From Klebsiella quasivariicola (GTDB taxonomy: Bacteria > Pseudomonadota > Gammaproteobacteria > Enterobacterales > Enterobacteriaceae): a stretch of DNA of 64,000 bases. Under the pieces are notes generated by a model, which ran no database searches, was not told the origin of the DNA, and saw nothing but the letters and a program-made list of their open reading frames with translations. Every line of letters starts with the position of its first letter. The stretch's first letter is position 1. Below, one piece after another: positions 43,791 through 52,574 of this stretch. The position numbers and the translations under genes were made by a program. The stretch is taken from assembly GCF_002269255.1 (NCBI RefSeq), contig NZ_CP022823.1, positions 930,001 to 994,000 on the forward strand, given 5' to 3'.

Positions 43791-45122
43791 TTAGGCGAGG
43801 TCGGCCATCAGCACCTTCGACCGGCGCTGATAGTTATACATCTGCTTTTTACTCTCCGGCAGCAGGTCAATATCCACCGGCGTGAAGCCGCGCTCCTGGA
43901 ACCAGTGAATGCTGCGGGTGGTTAGTACGAACAGCTTGCTCAGCCCCATCTGCCTGGCCTGGGCGGCAATACGCTCCAGCAGCACCTCACCCCGTGACGA
44001 ACTCCGGTAATCCGGATGCACCGCCACGCAGGCCATCTCGCCGATCTTCTCTTCCGGGAAAGGATAGAGGGCGGCGCAGGCAATAGTGGTGTTATCGCGC
44101 TGAATAATGGTGAATTTGTCGATTTCCATTTCCAGCTGCTCGCGAGAGCGGCGCACCAGGATGCCCTGCTGCTCAAGCGGGCTTATCAGCTCAAGAATAC
44201 CGCCGATATCATTGATGGTTGCCCGACGGATTTGCTCCGCGCTCTCCATGACGATCTGAGTGCCGATGCCGTCGCGTGAAAACAGTTCCTGCAGCAGTGC
44301 GCCATTTTCCTGATAGCTGATCAGGTGGCAGCGCCGCACGCCGCTGCGGCAGGCCTTCACCGCCCCGCGCAGGAAGCGCACGGTACCGGAGTTATAATCT
44401 TCATCTGCCTCCAGCTCTTCGACGCGGGCCTGCGCCTCATTAGGGAACAGTTCGGAGACAATTTCTCCCGCCTGGTTGTACACTCCCTGCGACGAACAGA
44501 AACCGATCATTTTCTCCGCCTTCAGTTTGATAGCCAGCTGGGTGGCGATCTCTTCCGAAGTCAGGTTAAAGCTCTCGCCGGTGACCGACACCGCGACCGG
44601 CCCCATCAGCACAATGGCGCCGCTGTCGAGCTGACGATGAATCGCCTCTTCATCAATGCGGCGAATACGCCCACTGTGGCAATAATCGACGCCGTCATCG
44701 ACGCCCAGCGGCTGGGCAATGATAAAGTTGCCGCTGACGACGTTGATATGGGCTCCCTGCAGCGGGGTGTTGTTGAGGCTCATCGACAGACGGGCGGTGA
44801 TCTCCAGCTGCAGCATGCCCGCCGCCTGCTTCACCAGCTCCAGCGTTTTGGCGTCAGTCACTCGCGTCTGCTTGTGATAGATCGGCTCGTGATGGTGCTC
44901 GGCGAGGTTCGCGTCAATCTGCGGTCGAGCGCCATAGACCACCACCAGGCGAATGCCCAGGCTATGCAATAACCCTATATCATTGACAATATTAGAAAAA
45001 TTCTCATGCTCAATGGCTTCGCCGCCCAGCATGATGACAAACGTTTTTCCCCGATGGGCATTAATATAGGGAACAGAATGGCGGAATCCTTCTACCAGTT
45101 CAGTGCGACGTTCCTTCACCAT
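43791..45122 (-). CDS. argA: ArgA, N-acetylglutamate synthase
   Basis: A 443-residue enzyme for the first step of arginine synthesis, acetylating glutamate with acetyl-CoA. The N-terminal half (about 1-285) is an amino-acid-kinase-like domain that binds inhibitory arginine; the C-terminal half (about 295-435) is a GNAT domain. GAGGG precedes the ATG. Two ARG boxes just upstream show control by ArgR. Confidence 0.97.
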   Translation of the reverse strand: MVKERRTELVEGFRHSVPYINAHRGKTFVIMLGGEAIEHENFSNIVNDIGLLHSLGIRLVVVYGARPQIDANLAEHHHEPIYHKQTRVTDAKTLELVKQAAGMLQLEITARLSMSLNNTPLQGAHINVVSGNFIIAQPLGVDDGVDYCHSGRIRRIDEEAIHRQLDSGAIVLMGPVAVSVTGESFNLTSEEIATQLAIKLKAEKMIGFCSSQGVYNQAGEIVSELFPNEAQARVEELEADEDYNSGTVRFLRGAVKACRSGVRRCHLISYQENGALLQELFSRDGIGTQIVMESAEQIRRATINDIGGILELISPLEQQGILVRRSREQLEMEIDKFTIIQRDNTTIACAALYPFPEEKIGEMACVAVHPDYRSSSRGEVLLERIAAQARQMGLSKLFVLTTRSIHWFQERGFTPVDIDLLPESKKQMYNYQRRSKVLMADLA

Positions 45123-45133
45123 GACAAACCCTC

Positions 45134-45172
45134 AATGCATGATTATTCGTAATTATTGTATTTTTATTCTGT
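45134..45172. promoter_or_regulatory. Tandem ARG boxes (ArgR operator) of argA
   Basis: Two 18-bp boxes, AATGCATGATTATTCGTA (45134-45151) and ATTGTATTTTTATTCTGT (45155-45172), separated by 3 bp. Both keep the TG-N-AT-N4-ATTC frame of the ArgR consensus, and the 3-bp spacing is the canonical one for hexameric ArgR. Confidence 0.85.
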
Positions 45173-45349
45173 TTTGCCGTTAAACGCAAGTGCCAATTTT
45201 AGGCTAAGTCGCGAAAAACATGTGACCCGGCGCAGGGTGTCAATGAATGTTTACCCTTTTATAGATGACAGGTTATATGCCTTTCGTTAAAGTTTCTGGT
45301 CAATCTGTTTGTTTTGGGTACAAATGCGTTTTTATTGCTTGGGAGTGGC

Positions 45350-46603
45350 ATGTCGGGAAACAACTCAGGATTAAGCCGTCGCCGTCTGTTGCAGGGCGCG
45401 GGCGCCATGTGGTTAATGAGCGTGAGCCCTGTGGGGCTGGCTGCCGATGCGCGAGTGGTCGCCGTTCGCGTCTGGCCAGCATCGACCTACACGCGCGTCA
45501 CGGTAGAATCGAATCATGTGCTGAAATACCGGCAGTTTGCCCTCAGTAATCCGGAACGAGTGGTAGTGGATCTGGAAGGGGTTAACCTGAACTCTGTGCT
45601 GAAAGGCATGGGCGGCCAGATCCGCGATGACGATCCCTTTATTAAGTCCGCCCGCGTGGGCCAGTTTGATCCACAAACCGTGCGCATGGTCTTTGAGCTC
45701 AAGCAGAACGTCAAGCCGCAGCTGTTTGCCCTCGCGCCGGTGGCCGGCTTTAAAGAGCGTCTGGTGATGGACCTCTACCCCGCCAACGCCACCGATGTTC
45801 AGGATCCGCTGCTGGCGCTGCTCGAGGATTACAACAAAGGCGACCTGGAGCGTCAGGTGCCGCCGGCGCAAAGCGGACCACAGCCGGGCAAAGCCGGGCG
45901 TGACCGGCCGATTGTCATTATGCTCGATCCCGGACACGGCGGCGAAGACTCCGGCGCCGTGGGGAAGTATCGCACCCGCGAAAAAGACGTGGTGCTGCAG
46001 ATTGCCCGCCGCCTGCGGGCGTTAATCGACAAAGAAGGCAATATGAAGGCCTATATGACCCGCAACGAAGATGTGTTCATCCCGTTGAAAGTGCGTGTCG
46101 CGAAGGCGCAGAAGCAGCGCGCCGACCTGTTCGTGTCGATTCACGCCGATGCCTTTACCAGCCGCCAGCCCAGCGGCTCTTCGGTGTTTGCCCTCTCCAC
46201 CAAGGGGGCCACCAGTACCGCGGCAAAATATCTCGCCCAGACGCAGAACGCCTCGGATCTGATCGGTGGGGTCAGCAAGAGCGGTGACCGCTATGTCGAC
46301 CACACCATGTTCGATATGGTGCAGTCCCTCACCATCGCTGACAGCCTCAAATTTGGCAAGGCGGTGCTGGAGAAAATGGGCAATATCAATAACCTGCACA
46401 AGAACCGGGTAGAACAGGCGGGCTTTGCGGTGCTGAAGGCGCCAGACATCCCCTCCATTCTGGTGGAGACGGCGTTTATCAGTAACGTGGAAGAAGAGCG
46501 GAAACTGAAAACGGCTAAATTCCAGCAGGAGGTGGCCGAGTCGATCCTCGCCGGGATTAAAGCCTACTTTGCCGACGGCGCGACGCTGGCCCGCCGCGGA
46601 TAA
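45350..46603 (+). CDS. amiC: AmiC, N-acetylmuramoyl-L-alanine amidase
   Basis: A 417-residue periplasmic amidase that cleaves septal peptidoglycan for daughter-cell separation. The start at 45350 with GGGAG upstream gives a Tat signal (SRRRLLQGAGAMWLM), then the AMIN septal-targeting domain (about 40-150) and the zinc amidase_3 domain (about 190-405) with DPGHGGEDSG, FVSIHADAF and LVETAFISN. It is activated by NlpD. cobD begins 17 nt after its stop, so read-through into cobD is likely. Confidence 0.97.
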   Translation: MSGNNSGLSRRRLLQGAGAMWLMSVSPVGLAADARVVAVRVWPASTYTRVTVESNHVLKYRQFALSNPERVVVDLEGVNLNSVLKGMGGQIRDDDPFIKSARVGQFDPQTVRMVFELKQNVKPQLFALAPVAGFKERLVMDLYPANATDVQDPLLALLEDYNKGDLERQVPPAQSGPQPGKAGRDRPIVIMLDPGHGGEDSGAVGKYRTREKDVVLQIARRLRALIDKEGNMKAYMTRNEDVFIPLKVRVAKAQKQRADLFVSIHADAFTSRQPSGSSVFALSTKGATSTAAKYLAQTQNASDLIGGVSKSGDRYVDHTMFDMVQSLTIADSLKFGKAVLEKMGNINNLHKNRVEQAGFAVLKAPDIPSILVETAFISNVEEERKLKTAKFQQEVAESILAGIKAYFADGATLARRG

Positions 46604-46620
46604 CCACACAGGAAAGGGAC

Positions 46621-47697
46621 ATGGCCTTACTGAAAAGCGCCCATGGCGGTAACATCCGCGAGGCCGCCGCCCTGCTGGGCATTGCGCCCGGCGAGCTGCT
46701 GGATTTTAGCGCCAACATCAATCCGCTGGGGATGCCCGCCTCGCTCAGGCAGGCGATCATCGACAACCCAGGCTGCGCCGAACGCTACCCTGACGTCGAG
46801 TATCAACAGCTGCATCAGGCGCTGGCTGCCCACCATCAGCTGCCGGCGGCGCAGATCCTCGCCGGCAACGGCGAAACTGAATCAATCTTCACCCTCGTCC
46901 ACGGCCTTAAGCCGCGACGGGCGATGATCGTCATTCCTGGTTTCGCGGAGTACCGGCGGGCGCTGCAGACGGTGGACTGCGAAGTAGTGGAGTATGCCCT
47001 GCGGGAGTGCGATGGCTGGCAGCTGACTGACGCCATCCTCGATGCCCTGACTCCGGCGCTGGACTGTCTGTTTCTTTGCACCCCGAACAACCCCACCGGC
47101 CTGCTGCCGGAGCGGGGCCTGCTGGAAGCCATTGCGCAGCGCTGCCGGGCCCTGAATATCAGCCTGATCCTTGATGAGGCCTTTCTTGATTTTATGCCCG
47201 ACCAGCCGGGATTTATTCCCCTGCTGGCGCAGTACCCGCACGTCTGGGTTCTGCGCTCGCTCACCAAATTTTATGCTATTCCGGGGCTGCGTCTCGGCTA
47301 TCTGCTCAACGCTGACGCGCAGGCAGTGGCCCGACTGCGCGAGCGACAAATGCCGTGGTCCATTAATGCCTATGCCGCCCTGGCCGGGGAAATTATTCTC
47401 CAGGACCGGGCGTATCAGCGGGCCACCTGGCAGTGGCTGCAGGAAGAGGGAACGCGCTTCTATGCGCGACTGAAAGAGATTAACGGGCTGACCGTGTGGC
47501 CCGGGCGCGCCAACTACCTGTTTTTACGCTGCGACAGACCAGAGTTTGACCTGCAATACGCTCTGCTGCGCCAGCACGTGCTGATCCGCAGCTGCGCCAA
47601 CTACCCGGGGCTGGATAGCCGCTATTTCCGGGTGGCGATCCGTAGCGCCAGCGAAAACGACCAGCTGCTGGCGGCGCTGCGCCGGGCGCTGGCCTGA
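46621..47697 (+). CDS. cobD: CobD, L-threonine-O-3-phosphate decarboxylase
   Basis: A 358-residue fold-type I PLP enzyme, aminotransferase-like. The PLP lysine is Lys216 in LRSLTKFYAIPG. It decarboxylates L-threonine phosphate to (R)-1-amino-2-propanol phosphate, which links the nucleotide loop to the corrin ring in cobalamin. Ribosome site AGGAAAGG precedes it. It begins 17 nt after amiC and ends 3 nt from the stop of the convergent pduX, the kinase that makes its substrate. HisC-type aminotransferase is less likely because of the length and the context. Confidence 0.93.
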   Translation: MALLKSAHGGNIREAAALLGIAPGELLDFSANINPLGMPASLRQAIIDNPGCAERYPDVEYQQLHQALAAHHQLPAAQILAGNGETESIFTLVHGLKPRRAMIVIPGFAEYRRALQTVDCEVVEYALRECDGWQLTDAILDALTPALDCLFLCTPNNPTGLLPERGLLEAIAQRCRALNISLILDEAFLDFMPDQPGFIPLLAQYPHVWVLRSLTKFYAIPGLRLGYLLNADAQAVARLRERQMPWSINAYAALAGEIILQDRAYQRATWQWLQEEGTRFYARLKEINGLTVWPGRANYLFLRCDRPEFDLQYALLRQHVLIRSCANYPGLDSRYFRVAIRSASENDQLLAALRRALA

Positions 47698-47700
47698 TCC

Positions 47701-48603
47701 CTACTGCAGGGTGACGCCCCCGGGCACCATCGCCAGCAGATGCTGCTGCGGCCAGTGGGCGGCGATTTTACTGTCTGCCAGCCGCCATTGCAGAAATTCG
47801 ACGTCATGACGGCGGCGGTCCAGTAGCAGGCCGACGACGCTGCCGCTGTGCGCCACGTTAAGGCCATACAGTCCTGCGCTTTCCACCAGTTCCAGCAGCG
47901 CGCTAAATCCCGGTTTGGGCAACAGCTGCTGGCTGGCGACGGCGCTGATGGTCGCCGCTTCGCCCAGCAGCTGCGGGCTGCCGCAGTGGCAGGCCTGCTG
48001 TACTTTCTCCCACGCCAGCTGCAGCCGGGAGGCGTTTGCTAACAGGCCAGGCTCGCGCGGTAGCTGGTGATAGTCGGTGGTGCGCAGCGTCAGCGGGCTC
48101 TCCAGCACTAACAGGTCGAGCGCTGGCGGAGGGGGACAGGCGATTTGCGTGGCGGCGGTATTATGGTCGAACAGCGTCAGCTGGCGAAACAGGGTGCTGT
48201 CGGTGGGCTCCAGCGCGACGCACAGGCGCGCCAGCGTCGGCTCATCCAGCGGATGGCCCAGATGGTGGGCGGTGGCCACCGCAGTGGCGGCGATATCGGC
48301 AGTGCTGCTGGCCATTCCTTTGGCCACCGGGATCGTCGAGTGCAGGGTAATGCGGATCTGCTGGCTCAGCCCTGGAGGATAGCCCCAGTGGGCCAGCAGC
48401 TGGTCGACCATTGCTCGCGACAGCGGCCGCTCATCCTTTCGCGGCACCCCGGTCTCGACCTCGACGGTGCTGTACCAGTCCACCGGGCAGGAGACCAGCT
48501 TTTCGCTGCCGAGGATCCAGCCCTGGATAAGTTCTCCGCACGAGGCGGGACATTGTGCAACTGCCACGTTTTCACCTTTCCGCTTACCTTCGCCAGGGCG
48601 CAT
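47701..48603 (-). CDS. pduX: PduX, L-threonine kinase
   Basis: A 300-residue GHMP-family kinase that phosphorylates L-threonine to L-threonine-O-3-phosphate for cobalamin synthesis and salvage. The GHMP phosphate-binding loop is PVAKGMASSTADIAA (residues 92-106); the N-terminal block VAQCPASCGELIQGW is characteristic of PduX. It is the last gene of the pdu operon, starting about 55 nt after pduW. Its product is the substrate of the adjacent CobD. Confidence 0.95.
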   Translation of the reverse strand: MRPGEGKRKGENVAVAQCPASCGELIQGWILGSEKLVSCPVDWYSTVEVETGVPRKDERPLSRAMVDQLLAHWGYPPGLSQQIRITLHSTIPVAKGMASSTADIAATAVATAHHLGHPLDEPTLARLCVALEPTDSTLFRQLTLFDHNTAATQIACPPPPALDLLVLESPLTLRTTDYHQLPREPGLLANASRLQLAWEKVQQACHCGSPQLLGEAATISAVASQQLLPKPGFSALLELVESAGLYGLNVAHSGSVVGLLLDRRRHDVEFLQWRLADSKIAAHWPQQHLLAMVPGGVTLQ

Positions 48604-48658
48604 AGTGGCATGGCGACCCGCCGGTTACCATGATTCTCCGCAAGAGGAGGTACGTCGT

Positions 48659-49873
48659 TTATGCCGACACCGCCAGCTCGCGCGCCTGCGGCAATGCAAG
48701 ACGCATGACGTCGCGGGCAATCATTAGCTCTTCATTGGTGTTGATCACTGCCACTTTGACCAGCGCATTATCCGCCTGAATAAAGGTCGCGCTCCGCTGG
48801 TTTTTCTCGTCGTCCAGCGCGAGGCCGAGAAAGTGCAAATTGCGGCAGATCGTCGCCCGCGCCCGGGCGGAATTCTCGCCTATGCCGCCGGTAAAAATCA
48901 GCGCGTCCAGACCTCCCATCTGCATGATATAGCTGCCGATAGTCGCGCGAATGCGTTCGGCAAACAACGACAGCGCCAGTGCCGCCCGTTCGTTGCCGGC
49001 GTCGGCTGCCTGTTCAACGTCGCGGTAATCAGAGGACACGCCGGAGACGCCAAGCAGCCCAGATTCATTATTCAGCAGCTGGTTGAGCTGCTGGGCGGAT
49101 TTCCCTTCTTTCTCCACCAGCCAGGGAAGAATCGACGGATCGATATCGCCGCTGCGGGTGCCCATCATCACTCCGGACTGCGGGGTAAAGCCCATTGAGG
49201 TATTCACCGACTGCCCGCCTTTGATGGCGCAGACGCTGCAGCCATTGCCCAGATGGCAGCTCACTACCCGCAGGGCGCTCAGCGGTACGCCCAGCTTTTC
49301 CGCCAGCGTGCTGCTGACATAGTGATGGCTGGTGCCGTGAAAACCGTAGCGGCGAATGCCCAGCTCGGCGTAATAGCGCCAGGGCAGGGGATAGAGCCAG
49401 GACTCCGGCGCCAGGGTCTGGTGAAAAGCGGTATCAAAAACCGCCACCGCCGGTACCGCCGGCAGCAGCTGGCGAAAGAGACGAATGCCCAGCGCATTGA
49501 CCGGGTTATGCAATGGCGCCAGCTCCGCCAGGCGTTCGATCTCCCGCAGGGTGTCGTCGCAGACCAGCGCGGCGTCTTTGAAGCGTTCGCCGCCGTGGGC
49601 GACGCGGTGGCCAACACCGTCTATCTCCTGCAGGCTGCTCAGGATCCCGCGGCCGGTCAGCGCCTCCAGCAGCAGCGTCACTGCCTCGTGGTGATCGGCG
49701 ATGGGCAGCGTCTCCTGCCATTTCTGCGCCGGCGTTTTCAGCGTAAAGCGGGCCTCGGGCAGGCCGATACGTTCGATCAATCCCTGACAGATCAACGCCC
49801 CCTGCGGCATGTTAAGCAACTGAAACTTCAGGGAAGAGCTGCCGGCGTTAATCGCCATTATTTTATATGACAT
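48659..49873 (-). CDS. pduW: PduW, propionate kinase
   Basis: A 404-residue acetokinase-family enzyme forming ATP and propionate from propionyl phosphate, the final step of propanediol breakdown. The actin-like fold is marked by MAINAGSSSLKF, VAVFDTAFHQT and HLGNG. It begins 16 nt inside the end of pduV. Acetate kinase AckA is a close relative, but the operon context decides. Confidence 0.95.
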   Translation of the reverse strand: MSYKIMAINAGSSSLKFQLLNMPQGALICQGLIERIGLPEARFTLKTPAQKWQETLPIADHHEAVTLLLEALTGRGILSSLQEIDGVGHRVAHGGERFKDAALVCDDTLREIERLAELAPLHNPVNALGIRLFRQLLPAVPAVAVFDTAFHQTLAPESWLYPLPWRYYAELGIRRYGFHGTSHHYVSSTLAEKLGVPLSALRVVSCHLGNGCSVCAIKGGQSVNTSMGFTPQSGVMMGTRSGDIDPSILPWLVEKEGKSAQQLNQLLNNESGLLGVSGVSSDYRDVEQAADAGNERAALALSLFAERIRATIGSYIMQMGGLDALIFTGGIGENSARARATICRNLHFLGLALDDEKNQRSATFIQADNALVKVAVINTNEELMIARDVMRLALPQARELAVSA

Positions 49874-50310
49874 TGATATTCCTCTGTATTCAGGCAGGCG
49901 AGCAGGTCATCAAGCCCGTCACCGGTTAACGCGCTGGTGATAAAGATATGTTCGGCTCCTGCCGCCTCGAGCCATGCCCGGACCTGTTCCAGACGGGGCG
50001 GAGCGGCCAAATCGGCTTTGGTGATCACCCCGATAACCGGGCGGTTCATTGGGGCGGTAAACCCCGGAGAAAAGGGTGACCAGGGCGCATCGGCATTCAG
50101 CACCAGCGCGATGACATCGGCCTCGCAGGCGCTGGTTAACAGCGCGCTGTACAGGCAGCGGTTTTCCAGATATTCCCCGGGGGTGTCGATTGCGGCCGGC
50201 GTCCAGACGATGGCCTGCGTTTTTTGATAACGCAGCGTTTCGCCACGCAATACCTGGGTCAACGAGGTTTTGCCGCACTGGCTGGGTCCGATAAGCATCA
50301 GGCGTTTCAT
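49858..50310 (-). CDS. pduV: PduV, microcompartment-associated P-loop GTPase-like protein
   Basis: A 150-residue Ras-like protein with Walker A GPSQCGKT (residues 8-15), VLNADAPWSPFSP and the TKAD specificity motif (VITKADLAAPP). PduV binds the outside of the compartment and is thought to help its movement or positioning; the exact role is unclear. It lies 4 nt after pduU and overlaps pduW. Confidence 0.93.
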   Translation of the reverse strand: MKRLMLIGPSQCGKTSLTQVLRGETLRYQKTQAIVWTPAAIDTPGEYLENRCLYSALLTSACEADVIALVLNADAPWSPFSPGFTAPMNRPVIGVITKADLAAPPRLEQVRAWLEAAGAEHIFITSALTGDGLDDLLACLNTEEYQCHIK

Positions 50311-50314
50311 GGGC

Positions 50315-50665
50315 TCAGGTCCGGGTAATTGGGCAGGCGGTGAAGCGCATCAGCTCACCAAGGGTGCGTGTGACCTGCCTGAGCGCGTACTCCACCGCGG
50401 AGACATCGCCGGTCAACACCACCGCGCCGGTGAAGCGATCGAGAAAGCCGATCTCCACCGCGCCGGATTTGGTGGCGATGTCGCAGGCGATAATTGATGC
50501 CTCACTGGGGGTAATAGTAAGGATGCCGATAGCGGAGACCGCGTCCGGCAGGCCCAGTTTTTTGAACAGATCTTTGCCCGGATTGGCGATGAGATGCGCC
50601 AGAGTGACCTGTTTACCCGGGACATACTCCTGGATCATGCGTTCGGTAGGGGTTTGCGGTTCCAT
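50315..50665 (-). CDS. pduU: PduU, BMC shell protein
   Basis: A 116-residue shell protein with a circularly permuted BMC domain. The N-terminal extension (MEPQTPTERMIQEYVPGKQV) forms the beta barrel that caps the hexamer pore. The start at 50665 shares its first base with the pduT stop. Recognised by AHLIANPGKDLFKKLG. Confidence 0.95.
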   Translation of the reverse strand: MEPQTPTERMIQEYVPGKQVTLAHLIANPGKDLFKKLGLPDAVSAIGILTITPSEASIIACDIATKSGAVEIGFLDRFTGAVVLTGDVSAVEYALRQVTRTLGELMRFTACPITRT

Positions 50666-51219
50666 TATCCCTCCATCAGCTGTTGCCACAGCGCGTCGTG
50701 TGGTCGCGGGATCACTGCCCGGTAAACCAGTAATCCTTTCTCGCCTGCGCTGTCGCTGGCCACCGTGACGGCGTTGTCGACATCAGCGATATCGCCAGCT
50801 ACCACCATGTAACACTTGCCGCCGATACCGAACGCCATATGGACGCGCACCAGGGTGACGTTGGCCGCTTTCACCGCGCGGTCGGCGGCGCTGATGCACG
50901 CCGCCACGCTCCAGGTTTCGACGATCCCCGCCGCCTGACGCTGCTCGACCACGTTGAGGCCACTGATCGCCGGCAGTACGCTGGGGTGAATGTTGGCCAG
51001 CACCAGGCTGTCCACCAGCATTTCCCCGGCGCGCGCGGTACCGGCGGCGATTGCCTGCTGCACGGCGCCGACGTCGCCGCCGAGCATCAGCAGGTATTTT
51101 CCGGGACAAAGGGTTCTGCAGAGCAGGAGCTGTACGTTCGCACTTTTCAGCATGACGTCGCCTAACTCTATGCCCCTGGCGATGCTGGTCAGTTCTAAAA
51201 TTCCGATAGCCTGGGTCAT
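50665..51219 (-). CDS. pduT: PduT, tandem-BMC shell protein with Fe-S site
   Basis: A 184-residue trimeric shell protein of two BMC domains (about 5-90 and 95-180). Cys38 in LCPGKYLL is the residue that lines the central pore and binds a single 4Fe-4S cluster with its two counterparts. It is thought to pass electrons between the lumen and outside, working with PduS encoded just upstream. Confidence 0.95.
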   Translation of the reverse strand: MTQAIGILELTSIARGIELGDVMLKSANVQLLLCRTLCPGKYLLMLGGDVGAVQQAIAAGTARAGEMLVDSLVLANIHPSVLPAISGLNVVEQRQAAGIVETWSVAACISAADRAVKAANVTLVRVHMAFGIGGKCYMVVAGDIADVDNAVTVASDSAGEKGLLVYRAVIPRPHDALWQQLMEG

Positions 51220-51221
51220 GA

Positions 51222-52574
51222 TTAACCTCTTACAAGCGTAATGGCCTGCTCCGTGATGGCGGAGACCAGGCCGTCAATACTGGCGTGTACCGGCGCGCCG
51301 AGGGCGTCGGCAGGGATATCTGCCAGCAGCTGGCCACGCGTCACCTGTTCTCCCGGCGCGACGCAGGGCACGGCGCTGATGCCGATATGCTGGCGCAGGG
51401 GCAGGGTGACGCAGGTCACCCCCGGTTCGACCGCCGTTAGCGGCGCCTCCTGATACCAGGGATCAAGCCCCAGCTTGCTAATGAGCCGTTTGACCGGCAC
51501 CAGGCGATGCTTCGCCATCTCGTCCGCCGGACGCAACGGTCCTTCGTAGCGCAGATTTTTCGCCCTCAGTTCACGTTTCAACAGACGGTTGATGCGCATG
51601 GGTGAAATACCCACCGGGCAGGCGACGCTCTCGCAAACGTTGCACTCCGAACAGGTCAGGGCGCTGAGCAGCAGCGACGGGGTGGCCGCCTGGCGATAGT
51701 TCACCGCCCGCACCAGCAGATGAGGGGAAAGCTCATGACCGATCAGGTGCCGGGGGCATAAATCTGTGCATAAACGGCACTGTTCACAGACGGTGCGGGC
51801 GATGGCGAGCAGCGTTCGCTCATCCTGCCGCCGTCGCTGGATCAGTGGATGATTGCCCGGGAGTACCAGCAGCCCACCGGTGGTTTTGGTGACCGGTGTC
51901 TCCAGGGAGGTAATAAGCGAGCCCATCATCGGTCCGCCGTTGATAAACCCTGGATCGTCAACCGTCGCGCCGCCGGCCAGATCCAGCACCTCGCGCAGCG
52001 ACATGCCCAGCGGTACGGTCAGCGTCAGCGGACGGGCGACGGCGCCATTGACGGTCAACGTCCGGCGAGTCACCGGATAGCCCTGCTCCACGGCTCTGGC
52101 GATATTGAGTACCGTCTGCACGTTATTGACCACCACGCCGACGCTGACCGGCAGCGCGGCAGGCGGCACGCGGCGCCCCGTTGCCAGCCAGATAGTGAGC
52201 ACCTCATCCCCGGCCGGATAGACGTCAGGCAGAATATGCAGCCGGGCCCATTCCGGGAGCCGCGGGGTTAAGGCCGCAATCGCCGCAGCATATTTCGCCT
52301 TCAGGGCAATGATCCCTTCCCGGGCACCGGTGGCGGTCATCGCGTAACCCAGGCCGCGAATCAGTCGGTCAGCCTGTTGCGCCATCAGCTGTTGATCAAC
52401 CTTCAGCATCGGTTCGCATTCGGCGGCGTTCACCAGCACGGTGTCCACCTGGGCCTGCAGTTTGATGTGGGTCGGAAAGCCTGCGCCACCGGCTCCCACG
52501 ACGCCGGCAGCCCGGACGCGCTCGCGGATCTCCGCCGCGTCCATGTCTGGTAGTGGCACTATCGCTTCACTCAT
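51222..52574 (-). CDS. pduS: PduS, cobalamin reductase
   Basis: A 450-residue flavoprotein of the RnfC-like type that reduces cob(III)alamin to cob(II)alamin for PduO. It has GGAGFPTH near residue 30 (FMN/NAD region) and two 4Fe-4S motifs, CEQCRLCTDLCP (about 260-271) and CSECNVCESVACP (about 305-317). The start at 52574 overlaps the end of pduQ by 4 nt; the longer open frame to 52736 is a pduQ shadow. Confidence 0.95.
   Translation of the reverse strand: MSEAIVPLPDMDAAEIRERVRAAGVVGAGGAGFPTHIKLQAQVDTVLVNAAECEPMLKVDQQLMAQQADRLIRGLGYAMTATGAREGIIALKAKYAAAIAALTPRLPEWARLHILPDVYPAGDEVLTIWLATGRRVPPAALPVSVGVVVNNVQTVLNIARAVEQGYPVTRRTLTVNGAVARPLTLTVPLGMSLREVLDLAGGATVDDPGFINGGPMMGSLITSLETPVTKTTGGLLVLPGNHPLIQRRRQDERTLLAIARTVCEQCRLCTDLCPRHLIGHELSPHLLVRAVNYRQAATPSLLLSALTCSECNVCESVACPVGISPMRINRLLKRELRAKNLRYEGPLRPADEMAKHRLVPVKRLISKLGLDPWYQEAPLTAVEPGVTCVTLPLRQHIGISAVPCVAPGEQVTRGQLLADIPADALGAPVHASIDGLVSAITEQAITLVRG

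Noticed and set aside
46621..47697. HisC histidinol-phosphate aminotransferase
   Set aside because: The fold is shared, but length, the LTKFYAIPG block and the pdu/cobalamin context point to CobD.
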